A stretch of 64,000 nucleotides of DNA, from positions 310,001-374,000 of the forward strand of contig NZ_RAHT01000002.1 of NCBI RefSeq assembly GCF_004798935.1, written 5' to 3'. Source of the DNA: Ningiella ruwaisensis. Lineage in GTDB: Bacteria; Pseudomonadota; Gammaproteobacteria; Enterobacterales; Alteromonadaceae. Below, one piece after another: positions 7,944 through 17,814 of this stretch (its first letter is position 1; every line of letters starts with the position of its first letter). Made by a program: the position numbers and the translations under genes. The notes beneath the pieces are model-generated. The model worked only from the letters and a program-made list of their open reading frames with translations. It was not told where the DNA came from and did not search any database.

Positions 7944-10230
7944 TGCTTTCACCAGTTTGGTAACGTTTTTTAAGCAAGGCAGCAACCGTATTTACCACAA
8001 AGGTAAACGCAAAAAGAATGGCGGCAGTAAGGAATAATATATGATATTGACTAGTACCTCTGCTGGCTTCTTGAAGCTCTATGGTTAAATTGGAGGTTAA
8101 CGAGCGCAAGCCACTTAAAAGATCCCAGTCCGCGATAGGGGTATTACCGGTTACCATCAATACAATCATGGTTTCGCCAAAGGCTCGCCCAAGGCCGAGC
8201 ATGATTGCAGAAATAATACTGGGTGAAGCAACAACCAGTACCACTTTAGTTAAGGTCTGCATTTGAGATGCGCCTAAAGCAAATGAGGCTTGTTTTACGC
8301 CCTCTGGCACATCAAAAAGCGCATCGTCCACGAGAGAATAAATGGTCGGTGCTACCGCTATACCAAGGGCCAATGCAACAACTACTGTGGTTTTTGTGAT
8401 CACAAGGTTCGATATAACAGAGCTAAAACCGCCGAGTGAGTCCGAAGTTTGGTCCATGATTAAAAGCTGAATATACTGCGAGCTATGAAATACGATTAAT
8501 AAAGACAGTATGAACAAAATCGACATACTCAATAAATGATAAACTTCAAAATTGGCATATTTATCTTGCTGTCTCATCCAGTTACTCAAGATAGCAAGCA
8601 AAAGAACGATAAATGGGGTGCAAATAATCACAATTAATATGGAAAGGAGCGACCTTTCGGCAAAAGGAGCAAGCCACACCGCAGCCACAAAGCCGATAAT
8701 GACCGATGGGATCGCCTCAATCATTTCGATGCTCGGTTTTACAATATTACGAATGCGCTCTGGCGCAAAATACGCCGTATAAATAGCGGCTCCTAAAGCA
8801 AGCGGAATAGCCACAATCAAAGCCAGGAAAGAGGCTTTCAAACTGCCAATAATTAGCGGAATTAATGAAAATTTTGCCTCTGCAAATTCAGCCGACTGGC
8901 TAGTCTGCCAGATGTAATTAGGCGCACTGTAGCCCTCATATTGAAGTGGTTCAAACAAAGATGCGAAAGTTGTTATGCCAACCCTATTATTTAACTGATA
9001 AATAAAAATTTTGTCGGCTGAAAACAAATACAAATGTCTGTTATGCCAAAGCATGTCGAGCACCGGTTCGTCTACTTGTAGATAAGAGACTTCCTCATTA
9101 CTCGCTGAGTTAATGATGCTGATAATGCCCTGTCGGTCTAAAGCAAATGCAGCCAGAGTTTGCCTGTCAAACTTAATCTGCTTAAAGGCATCACTTTTAT
9201 CAAGACTAAGCGTTCCGGCACTTGTATACAAAAACGCACCGTCTATATTGGCGTTTCGATAGACATAAACCTCATTACCGACTGAAAGATAAAGACTGCG
9301 CTCACTTGGCGATGCAAGAATGTGCTTTGGCAATGCGTTGTCCAGATTTTCAGATAAGGTCTGCTTTATTTCTCCCTTTGGACTAAGTATTAGGGCTTGC
9401 TCATTTTGAATCGCTGCAATTAATTGCATACGAGGCAGCAATTTAAATTCCTCCACATCCCTTATTACTTGAATAGAAGGTGCTTCAATCGAAGCTAAAT
9501 GATGAAAAAACAAAGCAATAGATGAAGAAGATAATTTTTGATACATCGCAATATGGTCACCGGCCTTGATCATGTGCCAGTCAGCCTTGTCTAACAGCGG
9601 GTTAACGGCCATAGCCTGCAAAGCATTTTGAGCTGAGCCCTCACGCTGTACTTGTCCTTGCATCTCATTGTTAAAAGTAAAAGAAGCGACCAGCTCCCGC
9701 TCTATCTTTGCATTTAAATTACTGAGAGAAAATAGCTCCAGCATGCCGTTACTGTGAAGCATGGCGTAATACGCAAGATAACCCTCATTGACATCTACCC
9801 CGATAAATTGCTGTGAGCAGGGATGAAAAAACTGTGCATTTTTTACATGGCTCAACTCGGCATTTTGCGCTGAACTCACTGTTTGCTCTGAGATTTCATA
9901 AACAGTCACTGAACACTGTAAAGCTTGTTGTGCATCGCCTGAGTTTGTGGCGGAAACCGTTTGTAATGCTTGCCTGCGATAGTTAAATAAAAGCAATCCG
10001 TCGCCCATTTGCGCCTGATGGTCGATATCTTCAAAAGAAATAGTATCGAGCGATTGTTTTAGTTCTAATTCTGGCGTTTTCAAAAGCGGAAAAGCATTAG
10101 AAAAAATATGAATGATTAACAGCAAAAATAAGGCAAGGACTAACAATCCAAAAAAGCGAAAAACATGCCTTGCCACAGCATCTTTACGAAATCGCTTAAT
10201 ATCTATGCTTTCTTGCAGATTGTGTTGCAT
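7936..10230 (-). CDS. pstC: phosphate ABC transporter permease PstC, long form
   Basis: A 764-residue protein, more than twice the length of E. coli PstC. A first membrane helix (about 25-45) is followed by some 400 residues that look extracytoplasmic and beta-rich, like the propeller-like insert of long PstC proteins. From about residue 455 comes the permease domain, with AIPSVIIGFVAAVWLAP and the EAA loop EGVKQASFALGASQMQT. It pairs with PstA across the inner membrane to move phosphate. It is the first gene of the operon. I see no clear PhoB box in the 83 bases upstream and no pstS next to it. Confidence 0.9.
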   Translation of the reverse strand: MQHNLQESIDIKRFRKDAVARHVFRFFGLLVLALFLLLIIHIFSNAFPLLKTPELELKQSLDTISFEDIDHQAQMGDGLLLFNYRRQALQTVSATNSGDAQQALQCSVTVYEISEQTVSSAQNAELSHVKNAQFFHPCSQQFIGVDVNEGYLAYYAMLHSNGMLELFSLSNLNAKIERELVASFTFNNEMQGQVQREGSAQNALQAMAVNPLLDKADWHMIKAGDHIAMYQKLSSSSIALFFHHLASIEAPSIQVIRDVEEFKLLPRMQLIAAIQNEQALILSPKGEIKQTLSENLDNALPKHILASPSERSLYLSVGNEVYVYRNANIDGAFLYTSAGTLSLDKSDAFKQIKFDRQTLAAFALDRQGIISIINSASNEEVSYLQVDEPVLDMLWHNRHLYLFSADKIFIYQLNNRVGITTFASLFEPLQYEGYSAPNYIWQTSQSAEFAEAKFSLIPLIIGSLKASFLALIVAIPLALGAAIYTAYFAPERIRNIVKPSIEMIEAIPSVIIGFVAAVWLAPFAERSLLSILIVIICTPFIVLLLAILSNWMRQQDKYANFEVYHLLSMSILFILSLLIVFHSSQYIQLLIMDQTSDSLGGFSSVISNLVITKTTVVVALALGIAVAPTIYSLVDDALFDVPEGVKQASFALGASQMQTLTKVVLVVASPSIISAIMLGLGRAFGETMIVLMVTGNTPIADWDLLSGLRSLTSNLTIELQEASRGTSQYHILFLTAAILFAFTFVVNTVAALLKKRYQTGESNA

Positions 10231-10313
10231 AGGCCCGTTTTTGATTTATGATTCATAAAGTTGCAATATTGTTGGCGATAATAGCAAACGAATCAATCAA
10301 AAAGGTGACTTAA

Positions 10314-10823
10314 ATGCAGGCAATGGTATTAAGTGTAATTGGAAAAGATAAGCCAGGCTTGGTAGAGCAAATATCCAAATGCATTAGTGACGCTGACGGA
10401 AACTGGCTTAAAAGCAGCTTTTGTCACCTTGCCGGTCACTTTGCCGGCTTTGTTGAAGTGATGCTCCCAAAAGAAAATCACAATCAGCTTATTCAGGCTT
10501 GCCATGCCTTATCAAATTTACAGATAACCCTTGTGCCAGCCAGTATTGATGACTCAAGTAACGATAAATTAATCAGAATGAGCGTAACCGGTAACGATCG
10601 AAAAGGGATTGTGAGTGAAATCAGTCAACATCTTGCCAGACTCAACATCAGCATTCAGGAAATGGAAACCAACTGCGATAGCGCACCAAACTGGGGAAGC
10701 CCGATATTTACGGCTGATTTGGTTTTAGCTTGCGGGCAAGATATAGACGCCGATGACATAAGAGAAACCATAGAACAAATTACCGATGATCTGGTAGTCG
10801 AATTAAACGAGGGAAACGACTAA
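10314..10823 (+). CDS. GcvR-like tandem ACT-domain regulatory protein
   Basis: A 169-residue protein of two ACT domains: residues 1-75, opening with VIGKDKPGLVEQISKCI, and about 85-165, with VTGNDRKGIVSEISQHLARL. This is the layout of GcvR, which represses glycine cleavage genes through GcvA in enterics. The family holds many members of unknown role, so the GcvR function is only a guess. It diverges from pstC, and its TAA directly touches the GTG of ppk, so it is probably translated from the same message as ppk-ppx. A ribosome site AAGGTGA precedes the ATG. Confidence 0.8.
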   Translation: MQAMVLSVIGKDKPGLVEQISKCISDADGNWLKSSFCHLAGHFAGFVEVMLPKENHNQLIQACHALSNLQITLVPASIDDSSNDKLIRMSVTGNDRKGIVSEISQHLARLNISIQEMETNCDSAPNWGSPIFTADLVLACGQDIDADDIRETIEQITDDLVVELNEGND

Positions 10824-12893
10824 GTGTCTACGAGTAAAATGTATTTTCCGAAGGAGCTGAGCTGGCTGTCCTTCAACGAAAGAGTGTTACAAGAAGCCGC
10901 AGACAAAAACACGCCTTTGATTGAGCGTATACGATTTTTGGGCATTTACAGTAACAATCTCGATGAGTTTTATCGGGTGAGAGTCGCTGATGTGAAGCGC
11001 CTTATCACGATTTCGCAAAATGAAGGGGATTTAAGCGCCGCTGACCAGTTAATTGAGCTGCTGCACGAAATTCAAAAACGCGTAAAGGGCTTATCATCTC
11101 AGTTTGATAGTATCCATAAAGAGGTTACTAAAGAGCTAAAGCGCTATAACATTCACATACTTGGCCACACCCAACTGAATGAAAAACAAATCGACTGGGT
11201 CAGACACTACTTTAGAAATCACGTATTATTGCATATCGCGCCTATCCTGTTAGACAACAAAGTACAGCTGATACAGCGCTTAAACGACAGTTCTGTGTAT
11301 CTGGATGTAGCGCTTTATCGACCAGGCCGGAACACTAAGTATGCGGTCGTCGAAATTCCAACCAATCAAACCACTCGCTTTGTGGTGCTGCCGCCTGAGA
11401 CCAGTAAAAAGAAAAAGCAGATTATCCTGCTCGATGATGTCATCAAACTCTGTGTAGACGAAATTTTTAAAGGCTTTGTGCGTTTTGAAAAAGCCGAGGC
11501 CTATTCATTTAAAATTACTCGCGATGCTGAATATTCTATTAATGATGAAATAGACGAAAGCTACGTTGAGAAGATGTCAGAAAGCATGAAACAGCGCTTA
11601 ATTGCCGAGCCGGTGCGCATTATTCACGATAAAGGCATGCCTAACGAGATGATCAACGATTTGCGCAAGCGCTTGCGTATTTCAAACATTGATACTATTC
11701 AAAGCGCCGGACATTATCGCAATTTTAAAGACTTTATCAGCTTTCCAAATGTTGGCAGAGCCTATTTGGAACATACCCCCTTACCTCGCCTTCGCAACAA
11801 AGCATTTGTAGAGCACGATACGGTTTTTGAAGCTATTGCCAAACAGGACATACTGCTTTATTACCCGTATCACGACTTTTTGCATTTTACCGAATTTGTA
11901 CGTCAGGCGGCATTTGACCCGCAAGTTAAACACATTCGCTTAAATATTTATCGGGTAGCATCCCAGTCTCGCATTATTAGTTCGCTTGTGGATGCAGTAG
12001 ATAATGGGAAAAAAGTGACCGTGGTGGTTGAGTTAAGGGCGCGTTTTGATGAAGAAAACAATATCGCCTGGTCAAAACGTATGACAGATGCCGGAATTAA
12101 AGTTGTATTGGGTAACCCGAGTGTAAAAATACACAGTAAATTGTGCATCGTTACCCGTGAAGAACGCGGTAAGCTAAAGCACTATGCGCATTTTGGTACC
12201 GGTAATTTCAATGAAAAAACCGCCAAAATCTATACCGACCTATCCCTTTTTACCTGTGATGATGAACTGGCACTTGAGGGCATTCAAGTATTTGAAATGA
12301 TTCAAAACCCATACAAAAAAGTGCGCTTTAATCAATTGCAGGTGTCTCCAGTCAATGCACGAAGCAAGATCCAGTCTTTGATACGTCAGGAGATTCAGCG
12401 CGTTACCGAAGGGCATTTTGGGCAAATCACGTTTAAGATAAATAATCTGGTTGATGCCGAGCTTATTGATGATCTTTATCGCGCCTCACAGGCGGGGGTA
12501 AAAATCCGCGCGATTATTCGCGGCATGTGCTCGCTTGTCCCCGGCGTAGAGGGTTTAAGCGAGAACATTGAAATTATTAGTATCGTAGACAGATTTTTGG
12601 AACATCCACGCATCATGGTGTTTGAGAACGGAGGCGACCGTAAAATCTACATCTCATCCGCCGACTGGATGACGCGAAATATGGATTACCGGATTGAAGT
12701 GGGCTGCCCGGTAAACGACCCGGATGCACGCCAAATGATCCTCGATTTGCTTGAGCTTCAATTTCAAGATACGCTCAAAGCCAGAGTGGTAGACGCTGAG
12801 CAGTCTAATCATTATGTGAAACGAGGAAACCGCAAAAAGCTGCGTTCGCAAATTGAAACGCATCAATACCTTTCAAAGCGCGAGGCGAAATAA
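10824..12893 (+). CDS. ppk: polyphosphate kinase PPK1
   Basis: A 689-residue enzyme of the usual PPK1 size that polymerises ATP gamma-phosphate into polyphosphate. N-terminal LSWLSFNERVLQEA and NNLDEFYRVRV are family signatures. The phospholipase D-like C-terminal half has the HxK motif HSKLCIV and HFGTGNFNEKTAKIY, which contain the catalytic histidine region. The start is a GTG touching the previous stop. An internal ATG five codons on would give MYFPKELSWL and is possible. Next to ppx and opposite the pst operon, it forms a phosphate storage and uptake block. Confidence 0.95.
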   Translation: MSTSKMYFPKELSWLSFNERVLQEAADKNTPLIERIRFLGIYSNNLDEFYRVRVADVKRLITISQNEGDLSAADQLIELLHEIQKRVKGLSSQFDSIHKEVTKELKRYNIHILGHTQLNEKQIDWVRHYFRNHVLLHIAPILLDNKVQLIQRLNDSSVYLDVALYRPGRNTKYAVVEIPTNQTTRFVVLPPETSKKKKQIILLDDVIKLCVDEIFKGFVRFEKAEAYSFKITRDAEYSINDEIDESYVEKMSESMKQRLIAEPVRIIHDKGMPNEMINDLRKRLRISNIDTIQSAGHYRNFKDFISFPNVGRAYLEHTPLPRLRNKAFVEHDTVFEAIAKQDILLYYPYHDFLHFTEFVRQAAFDPQVKHIRLNIYRVASQSRIISSLVDAVDNGKKVTVVVELRARFDEENNIAWSKRMTDAGIKVVLGNPSVKIHSKLCIVTREERGKLKHYAHFGTGNFNEKTAKIYTDLSLFTCDDELALEGIQVFEMIQNPYKKVRFNQLQVSPVNARSKIQSLIRQEIQRVTEGHFGQITFKINNLVDAELIDDLYRASQAGVKIRAIIRGMCSLVPGVEGLSENIEIISIVDRFLEHPRIMVFENGGDRKIYISSADWMTRNMDYRIEVGCPVNDPDARQMILDLLELQFQDTLKARVVDAEQSNHYVKRGNRKKLRSQIETHQYLSKREAK

Positions 12894-14426
12894 TTGCAAG
12901 GTCAAAACCTGTACCAAATATTCGACAATACAGAACAACGTAATACAGAAGTTATAGCCGCCCTTGATATTGGGTCAAACAGCTTTCACTTAGTAGTGGC
13001 GCGAGTAGTAGCAGATGCAGTACAAGTAATCAACCGTATTAAACATAAAGTGCGCTTGGCAGAAGGACTTGACGAAAAAAACGTGCTTTCAGAAGAAGCA
13101 ATGGAACGTGGCCTCACTGCTCTTGAGAGCATGGCAGAGAGCATTCAGGGTGTAAGCGCAGATTCTGTGAGGATAGTGGCAACGCATACTTTAAGGCGCG
13201 CTAAAAATGCCCAAACCTTTATTCGCCGCGCACGCAAAATTTTTCCATATCCGATTGAAGTCATTTCAGGTGCAGAAGAGGCACGTTTAATCTACGTTGG
13301 AATTGCCAATTACTCGAATATCGAGGGCAGTCGCCTTATTATTGATATTGGTGGCGGCTCGACCGAATTTGCGGTTGGCAAAAGTAGCTCTCCGCAGCTT
13401 TGCAAAAGCGTCCAAATGGGCTGTGTCAGTTATCAAAAACGGTTTTTCCCTGACGGCGTCATCAACCGTAATGCGGTAGAGTCAGCAATTACAGCAGCTC
13501 AACAAGACCTGGAGTTAGCCTGTGCTAATTTGCGCGAATTTCATTGGCAGCACAGCATTGCAAGTTCAGGCACTGCAAAAGCCTTGGCTTTAGTGGCTCA
13601 CCCTAATGAAGAAGGGATAGCAAAACCTTTTAATCAGCATGATTTACAATTATTGGTTGCCCGGTGCATTGAAAAGGGCCGGGATGAAAACCTGGATTTT
13701 GATGGACTAACTGAAGACAGAAAGCCGGTATTTGTTCCCGGGCTTTGTATTATGTTAGCAATTTGCCAGTCGCTTAATTTAAAACAAATTGAAATTTCAA
13801 ACGAAGCGCTGCGAGAAGGTGTGCTGAGCGAACTTCAAGGTAAGCAAACCTCTCAGAATGTGCGAGTTCGCACCGCGCAAAGTTTAGCAACCCGTTATGA
13901 TGTGGATACACAATACGCGCACAAAGTGCTAAAAAGCTGTATGCAAATATACAATCAGGTAAAAGCAGACTGGCAATTAGAAGATGCAAAGTATCGGTTT
14001 ATGCTGGGCTGGTCGGCGCTGCTTCATGAAATTGGCTTGCAGGTAAACTCAAGAGGCATTCAGAAACATTCTGCCTATATACTTTCCAATTCAGATTTAC
14101 CCGGTTTTAACCAAGACCAGCAAAAGGTAATGAGCACCTTGGTACGCTTTCATAGAAAAAAAATCCAAAAGGATATGTTTCCAATAAGTTTAGAATATTC
14201 AGAAGAATGCATTAGTCGCATGTTAGCGATTTTACGTTTGGGCATTTTGCTAAATATTAACCGTCAGTTAAGTAACGAAATTCAAGTTGAGTGTAAAGTA
14301 AGAGATGCCGCGCTTTACATAAGATTTGCCGATGGTTTTTTAAGCAATAATGCGCTTCTTCAGGCAGATTTAGATAAAGAAAGACGCTACTTAAAAGCCA
14401 GTGGTGTTCAACTGGAAGTTGAATAA
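12894..14426 (+). CDS. ppx: exopolyphosphatase (Ppx/GppA family)
   Basis: A 510-residue enzyme that releases phosphate from polyphosphate ends. The actin-like ATPase fold shows phosphate-binding loops ALDIGSNSFHLVV near residue 24 and LIIDIGGGSTEFAVG near residue 147. The C-terminal half has the HD-like helical region (WSALLHEIGLQV). The TTG at 12894 directly follows the ppk stop, with GAGGCG a few bases upstream inside ppk. No ATG lies close to the family N-terminus, so TTG is accepted. Length and context favour Ppx over GppA. A rho-independent terminator follows. Confidence 0.92.
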   Translation: MQGQNLYQIFDNTEQRNTEVIAALDIGSNSFHLVVARVVADAVQVINRIKHKVRLAEGLDEKNVLSEEAMERGLTALESMAESIQGVSADSVRIVATHTLRRAKNAQTFIRRARKIFPYPIEVISGAEEARLIYVGIANYSNIEGSRLIIDIGGGSTEFAVGKSSSPQLCKSVQMGCVSYQKRFFPDGVINRNAVESAITAAQQDLELACANLREFHWQHSIASSGTAKALALVAHPNEEGIAKPFNQHDLQLLVARCIEKGRDENLDFDGLTEDRKPVFVPGLCIMLAICQSLNLKQIEISNEALREGVLSELQGKQTSQNVRVRTAQSLATRYDVDTQYAHKVLKSCMQIYNQVKADWQLEDAKYRFMLGWSALLHEIGLQVNSRGIQKHSAYILSNSDLPGFNQDQQKVMSTLVRFHRKKIQKDMFPISLEYSEECISRMLAILRLGILLNINRQLSNEIQVECKVRDAALYIRFADGFLSNNALLQADLDKERRYLKASGVQLEVE

Positions 14427-14452
14427 GAAACTTAGATTCGCAATAACAGCAG

Positions 14453-14483
14453 AAAACCACCCATAGCTTAGGTGGTTTTTTTT
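14453..14483 (+). terminator. rho-independent terminator after ppx
   Basis: Stem AAAACCACC / GGTGGTTTT (14453-14461 with 14471-14479) with a 9-nt loop and a run of eight T. The A-run on the left lets it serve the convergent aldolase gene too. Confidence 0.85.
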
Positions 14484-14503
14484 AAACAGTGAATACTTAG
14501 TGT

Positions 14504-15403
14504 TTAGGTGGCAGACGCATCGTAAATTCCCTGGATGGTCGAATCAAGCACTGCGGTAAAATCATCGTCCGACTGCTGCGCGCTTAAATCTTGGGTAAGG
14601 GCTCTTGAGAAACTGGCGATCATGCCTTTGTTTTCACTTAAGCGCTGATTGGCTTCATCGCGATCATAACCGCCAGAGAGCGCGACCACTTTTAACACGT
14701 TTTTATGCTCAATACATTCTTTGTAGAAATTCGCTTGCTCAGGCAAGGTTAGCTTCAGCATAACCAACTCATCATCTGCCAAGGTATCGAGGTGAGCCAA
14801 TAACTCCGCTTTTAATAATGCTTCAGCTTCTGCCTTCTCTGGGCTATGGATATCTACTTCTGGTTCGATAATAGGTACTAAACCTGCGTCAATAATTTGC
14901 TTGCCCACTTCAAACTGCTGCTTAACCACCGCCTTTACGCCTGCCTCATTTGCCATTTTAATCACAGAACGCATTTTTGTACCAAATACGTTTTGTTCAT
15001 TTGCCTTAGCTAAAAGCGCATCAAGATCAGGCATAGGCTTCATGGTTTGCGCACCGTTTTGTTCATCAGCAAGACCTTTGTCCACTTTCAAAAACGGCAC
15101 AACATGCTTTTCTTCCCATAAATAGCGTGCGCTCGATTTACCTTCGATATCTCTATCAAGCGTATTTTCAAATAAAATGGCGCCAAGTACGCGCTTTCCA
15201 TCAAATGCCGGGTTGGTGATAATGCGCGTGCGCATCGCATGTACACAAGCAAACATTTCTTCATCGTTGCTGTATTCGCTTTCATCCACACCATATAGCT
15301 TAAGCGCTTTTGGTGTACTTCCACCACTTTGATCAAGTGCAGCTATAAAGCCTACTTCTTGCTGCACTTTTTGTAACATGTCTTTTTGAGCCTGCGTTGT
15401 CAT
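14504..15403 (-). CDS. fructose-bisphosphate aldolase, class I
   Basis: A 299-residue aldolase of the class I (Schiff-base) type, interconverting fructose 1,6-bisphosphate with glyceraldehyde 3-phosphate and dihydroxyacetone phosphate. Visible signatures are [16 protein letters not shown] at the N-terminus, [16 protein letters not shown], and [12 protein letters not shown] with the likely Schiff-base lysine. Enterics carry a class II, zinc-dependent FbaA at this place after pgk. Here an unrelated class I enzyme holds the slot, a non-orthologous replacement. It is the last gene of the tkt-epd-pgk-aldolase run, 81 bases after pgk. Confidence 0.92.
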   Translation of the reverse strand: MTTQAQKDMLQKVQQEVGFIAALDQSGGSTPKALKLYGVDESEYSNDEEMFACVHAMRTRIITNPAFDGKRVLGAILFENTLDRDIEGKSSARYLWEEKHVVPFLKVDKGLADEQNGAQTMKPMPDLDALLAKANEQNVFGTKMRSVIKMANEAGVKAVVKQQFEVGKQIIDAGLVPIIEPEVDIHSPEKAEAEALLKAELLAHLDTLADDELVMLKLTLPEQANFYKECIEHKNVLKVVALSGGYDRDEANQRLSENKGMIASFSRALTQDLSAQQSDDDFTAVLDSTIQGIYDASAT

Positions 15404-15484
15404 GGTATGTCCTTTTTCTACGTTCTTTTATTTACATTTCGACTTTAATCTATCATTGCATCTTAGCGGAGAATGCAAAAAGGA

Positions 15485-16663
15485 TCATCCATCTCTGTCT
15501 AAAATTGCAACCGCGGGAAGCTCTTTGCCTTCTAAAAATTCCAAAAATGCGCCACCACCTGTTGAAATATAGGAAATCTTATCTGCAATGCCATATTTAT
15601 CTACAGCGGCTAAGGTGTCTCCGCCTCCGGCAATTGAAAACGCTTCGCTTTGCGCAATCGCTTCGCCTATGGCCTTGGTTCCCTCGCCAAATTGATCAAA
15701 TTCAAACACGCCGACAGGGCCATTCCATACAATCGTTCCTGCTTTTTTCAAAATATCAGATAAGTACTCAGCAGTTTTTGGCCCAATATCAAAAATCATG
15801 TCATCATCCGCCACATCTTCAACGGCTTTTGTTGTGGCCTCGGCAGATTCTGAAAATTCCTTACCCACCACTACATCACTTGGAATAGGGATTTCGCCAC
15901 CGTTGTCTTTTGCCAACTGAGTCAAACGTTTGGCTTCATCTTGCAGACTTTCTTCTACCAGTGATTTACCCACCTTATGTCCTTGCGCGGCAATAAAGGT
16001 GTTCGCAATACCACCTCCTACAATGAGCTGATCGACTTTATCCGCCAAGGCAGACAAAACCGTCAGCTTTGTAGAAACCTTCGAGCCACCAACTATTGCC
16101 ACCATAGGGCGCTTAGGATTGTCCAAGGCCTTAGACAGCGCTTTTAATTCTGCGTCCAATAAGGGGCCTGCACATACTTCATTAGCATATTTCGCAACAC
16201 CGTGAGTGCTTGCTTGCGCGCGATGTGCCGTTCCAAATGCATCCATTACAAATACATCGCATAGCGAAGCATATTGTCTGGCAAGGGCATCATCATTAGA
16301 TTTTTCACCCCGGTTATAGCGCACATTTTCAAGCAACGTAAGTTCACCAACGGGCGCAGGTACTTCAGTAGTATCAAGGTAACGGGTAATAAAATTTACC
16401 TTCACGTCAAGGTGTTCTTCCAGATAATCGGCTATTGGCTTTAACGAAAACTCCGCATCTTCCTGCCCTTCTGTTGGTCTGCCAAGATGCGACATGACCA
16501 GCACAGCCGCACCTTGTGATAAGGCTTGTTTGATGGTCGGAATAGAGGCCTTCAAACGTGCATCAGAACTAATTGAGCCATGTTTGACAGGAACATTTAA
16601 GTCTTGGCGAATCAACACGCGTTTATTTTGTAAATCAAGTTCAGACATGGTCTTGATGGGCAT
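15485..16663 (-). CDS. pgk: phosphoglycerate kinase
   Basis: A 392-residue glycolytic kinase passing phosphate from 1,3-bisphosphoglycerate to ADP. Family signatures are [12 protein letters not shown] near residue 15, SHLGRPTEG, the hinge and nucleotide region [15 protein letters not shown], and the C-terminal GGGDTLAAV loop. The ATG follows the epd stop with no gap (TAGATG), and the ribosome site CAGGAG lies inside the epd end, so translation is probably coupled. It has the normal full length. Confidence 0.97.
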   Translation of the reverse strand: MPIKTMSELDLQNKRVLIRQDLNVPVKHGSISSDARLKASIPTIKQALSQGAAVLVMSHLGRPTEGQEDAEFSLKPIADYLEEHLDVKVNFITRYLDTTEVPAPVGELTLLENVRYNRGEKSNDDALARQYASLCDVFVMDAFGTAHRAQASTHGVAKYANEVCAGPLLDAELKALSKALDNPKRPMVAIVGGSKVSTKLTVLSALADKVDQLIVGGGIANTFIAAQGHKVGKSLVEESLQDEAKRLTQLAKDNGGEIPIPSDVVVGKEFSESAEATTKAVEDVADDDMIFDIGPKTAEYLSDILKKAGTIVWNGPVGVFEFDQFGEGTKAIGEAIAQSEAFSIAGGGDTLAAVDKYGIADKISYISTGGGAFLEFLEGKELPAVAILDRDG

Positions 16664-17746
16664 CTATTTCTCCTGAAGATTATATTCAATGGCGTTGTTG
16701 GGTTTTAATTCATAACCGACTTGATGCATATGCAGCGCTGTGTCGAGCATACGGTTGGCAAAGCCCCACTCGTTATCACACCAAACCAGCGTTTTCACAA
16801 GCTGTTTGTGACTGACTCGGGTCTGCGTGCCATCAACAATACAAGAGTGTGGATCATGGTTGAAGTCTACAGATACAAGCGGTTGTTCAGTGTAATCGAT
16901 AATGTTTGGCGGAAAGTCGGATGATGCATTCGCTAATACGGCATTCACTTCCTTTACGCTTACTTTATCGCGCAAGGTAACGCTTAAATCCATTGCGGTG
17001 ACGTTGATAGTAGGTACTCGCACCGCTATGGCTTCAAACTTGCCGGCAAATTTAGGCATGATGCGCTCAATGCCGCGCGCTAATTTAGTATCAACGGGAA
17101 TAATTGATTGACTCGCCGCCCTCGTGCGTCGTAAGTCAGGATGGTAGGAGTCTATCACCTGCTGATCGTGCATGGAGGCATGAATGGTGGTAATTGTGCC
17201 GCTTTCTACGCCATAAGCATTATCCAAGGCGCGAATTACCGGCACAATACAATTTGTAGTACACGACCCATTCGACACTACAGTGTGCTCAGGCATCAAC
17301 TCCTGATGGTTAACGCCATAAATAATGGTTGCGTGCATATCCTGCCCGCAAGGCTGAGAAAACAGCACTTTTTTTGCACCATTTTTTATGTGTACTTTCG
17401 CATCGGCTTCACTTACATAAATACCGGTACATTCAAGCACAATATCCACTTTATGGGCTTGCCAATCAATACGATTGATATCTTTAAAATGAAAAAGCGC
17501 AATCTCATCCTGGTTGACATCCAAATAAGACTGCGCTTGGTGGTTTTGCTGAATATGGTGGTGCGTCACTGGATAACGAAAGCGGCCGTGCGTGCTATCG
17601 TATTTCAGTAAATGTGCCATTGCTTCAGGTTCGGCAATTTCGTTGATTGCTACAACGTGCACCTTGTCACGATAGCCATTTTCATAAAGCGCTCGCAAAA
17701 CACTGCGCCCTATTCGTCCAAACCCGTTAATGCCTACACGAAGCAC
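16664..17746 (-). CDS. epd: erythrose-4-phosphate dehydrogenase
   Basis: A 360-residue member of the GAPDH superfamily. The Rossmann start [18 protein letters not shown] and active site SNGSCTTNC are clear. Epd-type features are [38 protein letters not shown] and the position between tkt and pgk. The enzyme oxidises erythrose 4-phosphate to 4-phosphoerythronate on the way to pyridoxal phosphate. Ordinary GAPDH activity cannot be excluded from sequence alone. Downstream pgk is directly adjacent. Confidence 0.9.
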   Translation of the reverse strand: MLRVGINGFGRIGRSVLRALYENGYRDKVHVVAINEIAEPEAMAHLLKYDSTHGRFRYPVTHHHIQQNHQAQSYLDVNQDEIALFHFKDINRIDWQAHKVDIVLECTGIYVSEADAKVHIKNGAKKVLFSQPCGQDMHATIIYGVNHQELMPEHTVVSNGSCTTNCIVPVIRALDNAYGVESGTITTIHASMHDQQVIDSYHPDLRRTRAASQSIIPVDTKLARGIERIMPKFAGKFEAIAVRVPTINVTAMDLSVTLRDKVSVKEVNAVLANASSDFPPNIIDYTEQPLVSVDFNHDPHSCIVDGTQTRVSHKQLVKTLVWCDNEWGFANRMLDTALHMHQVGYELKPNNAIEYNLQEK

Positions 17747-17814
17747 ACGCTCACCTTTTAATGCACTGCGCTCGAGCCCACACGCAGATTACGTGACAAA
17801 CTCGAAACGACAAA

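Noticed and set aside
10231-10313. PhoB box upstream of pstC
   Set aside because: The gap contains no pair of CTGTCAT-like half-sites, only AT-rich sequence.
15397-15888. 163-codon plus-strand frame opposite pgk
   Set aside because: Leucine/arginine/glutamine-rich low-quality translation fully antisense to phosphoglycerate kinase.
17141-17611. 156-codon plus-strand frame opposite epd
   Set aside because: Antisense to a conserved enzyme, with no recognisable features.
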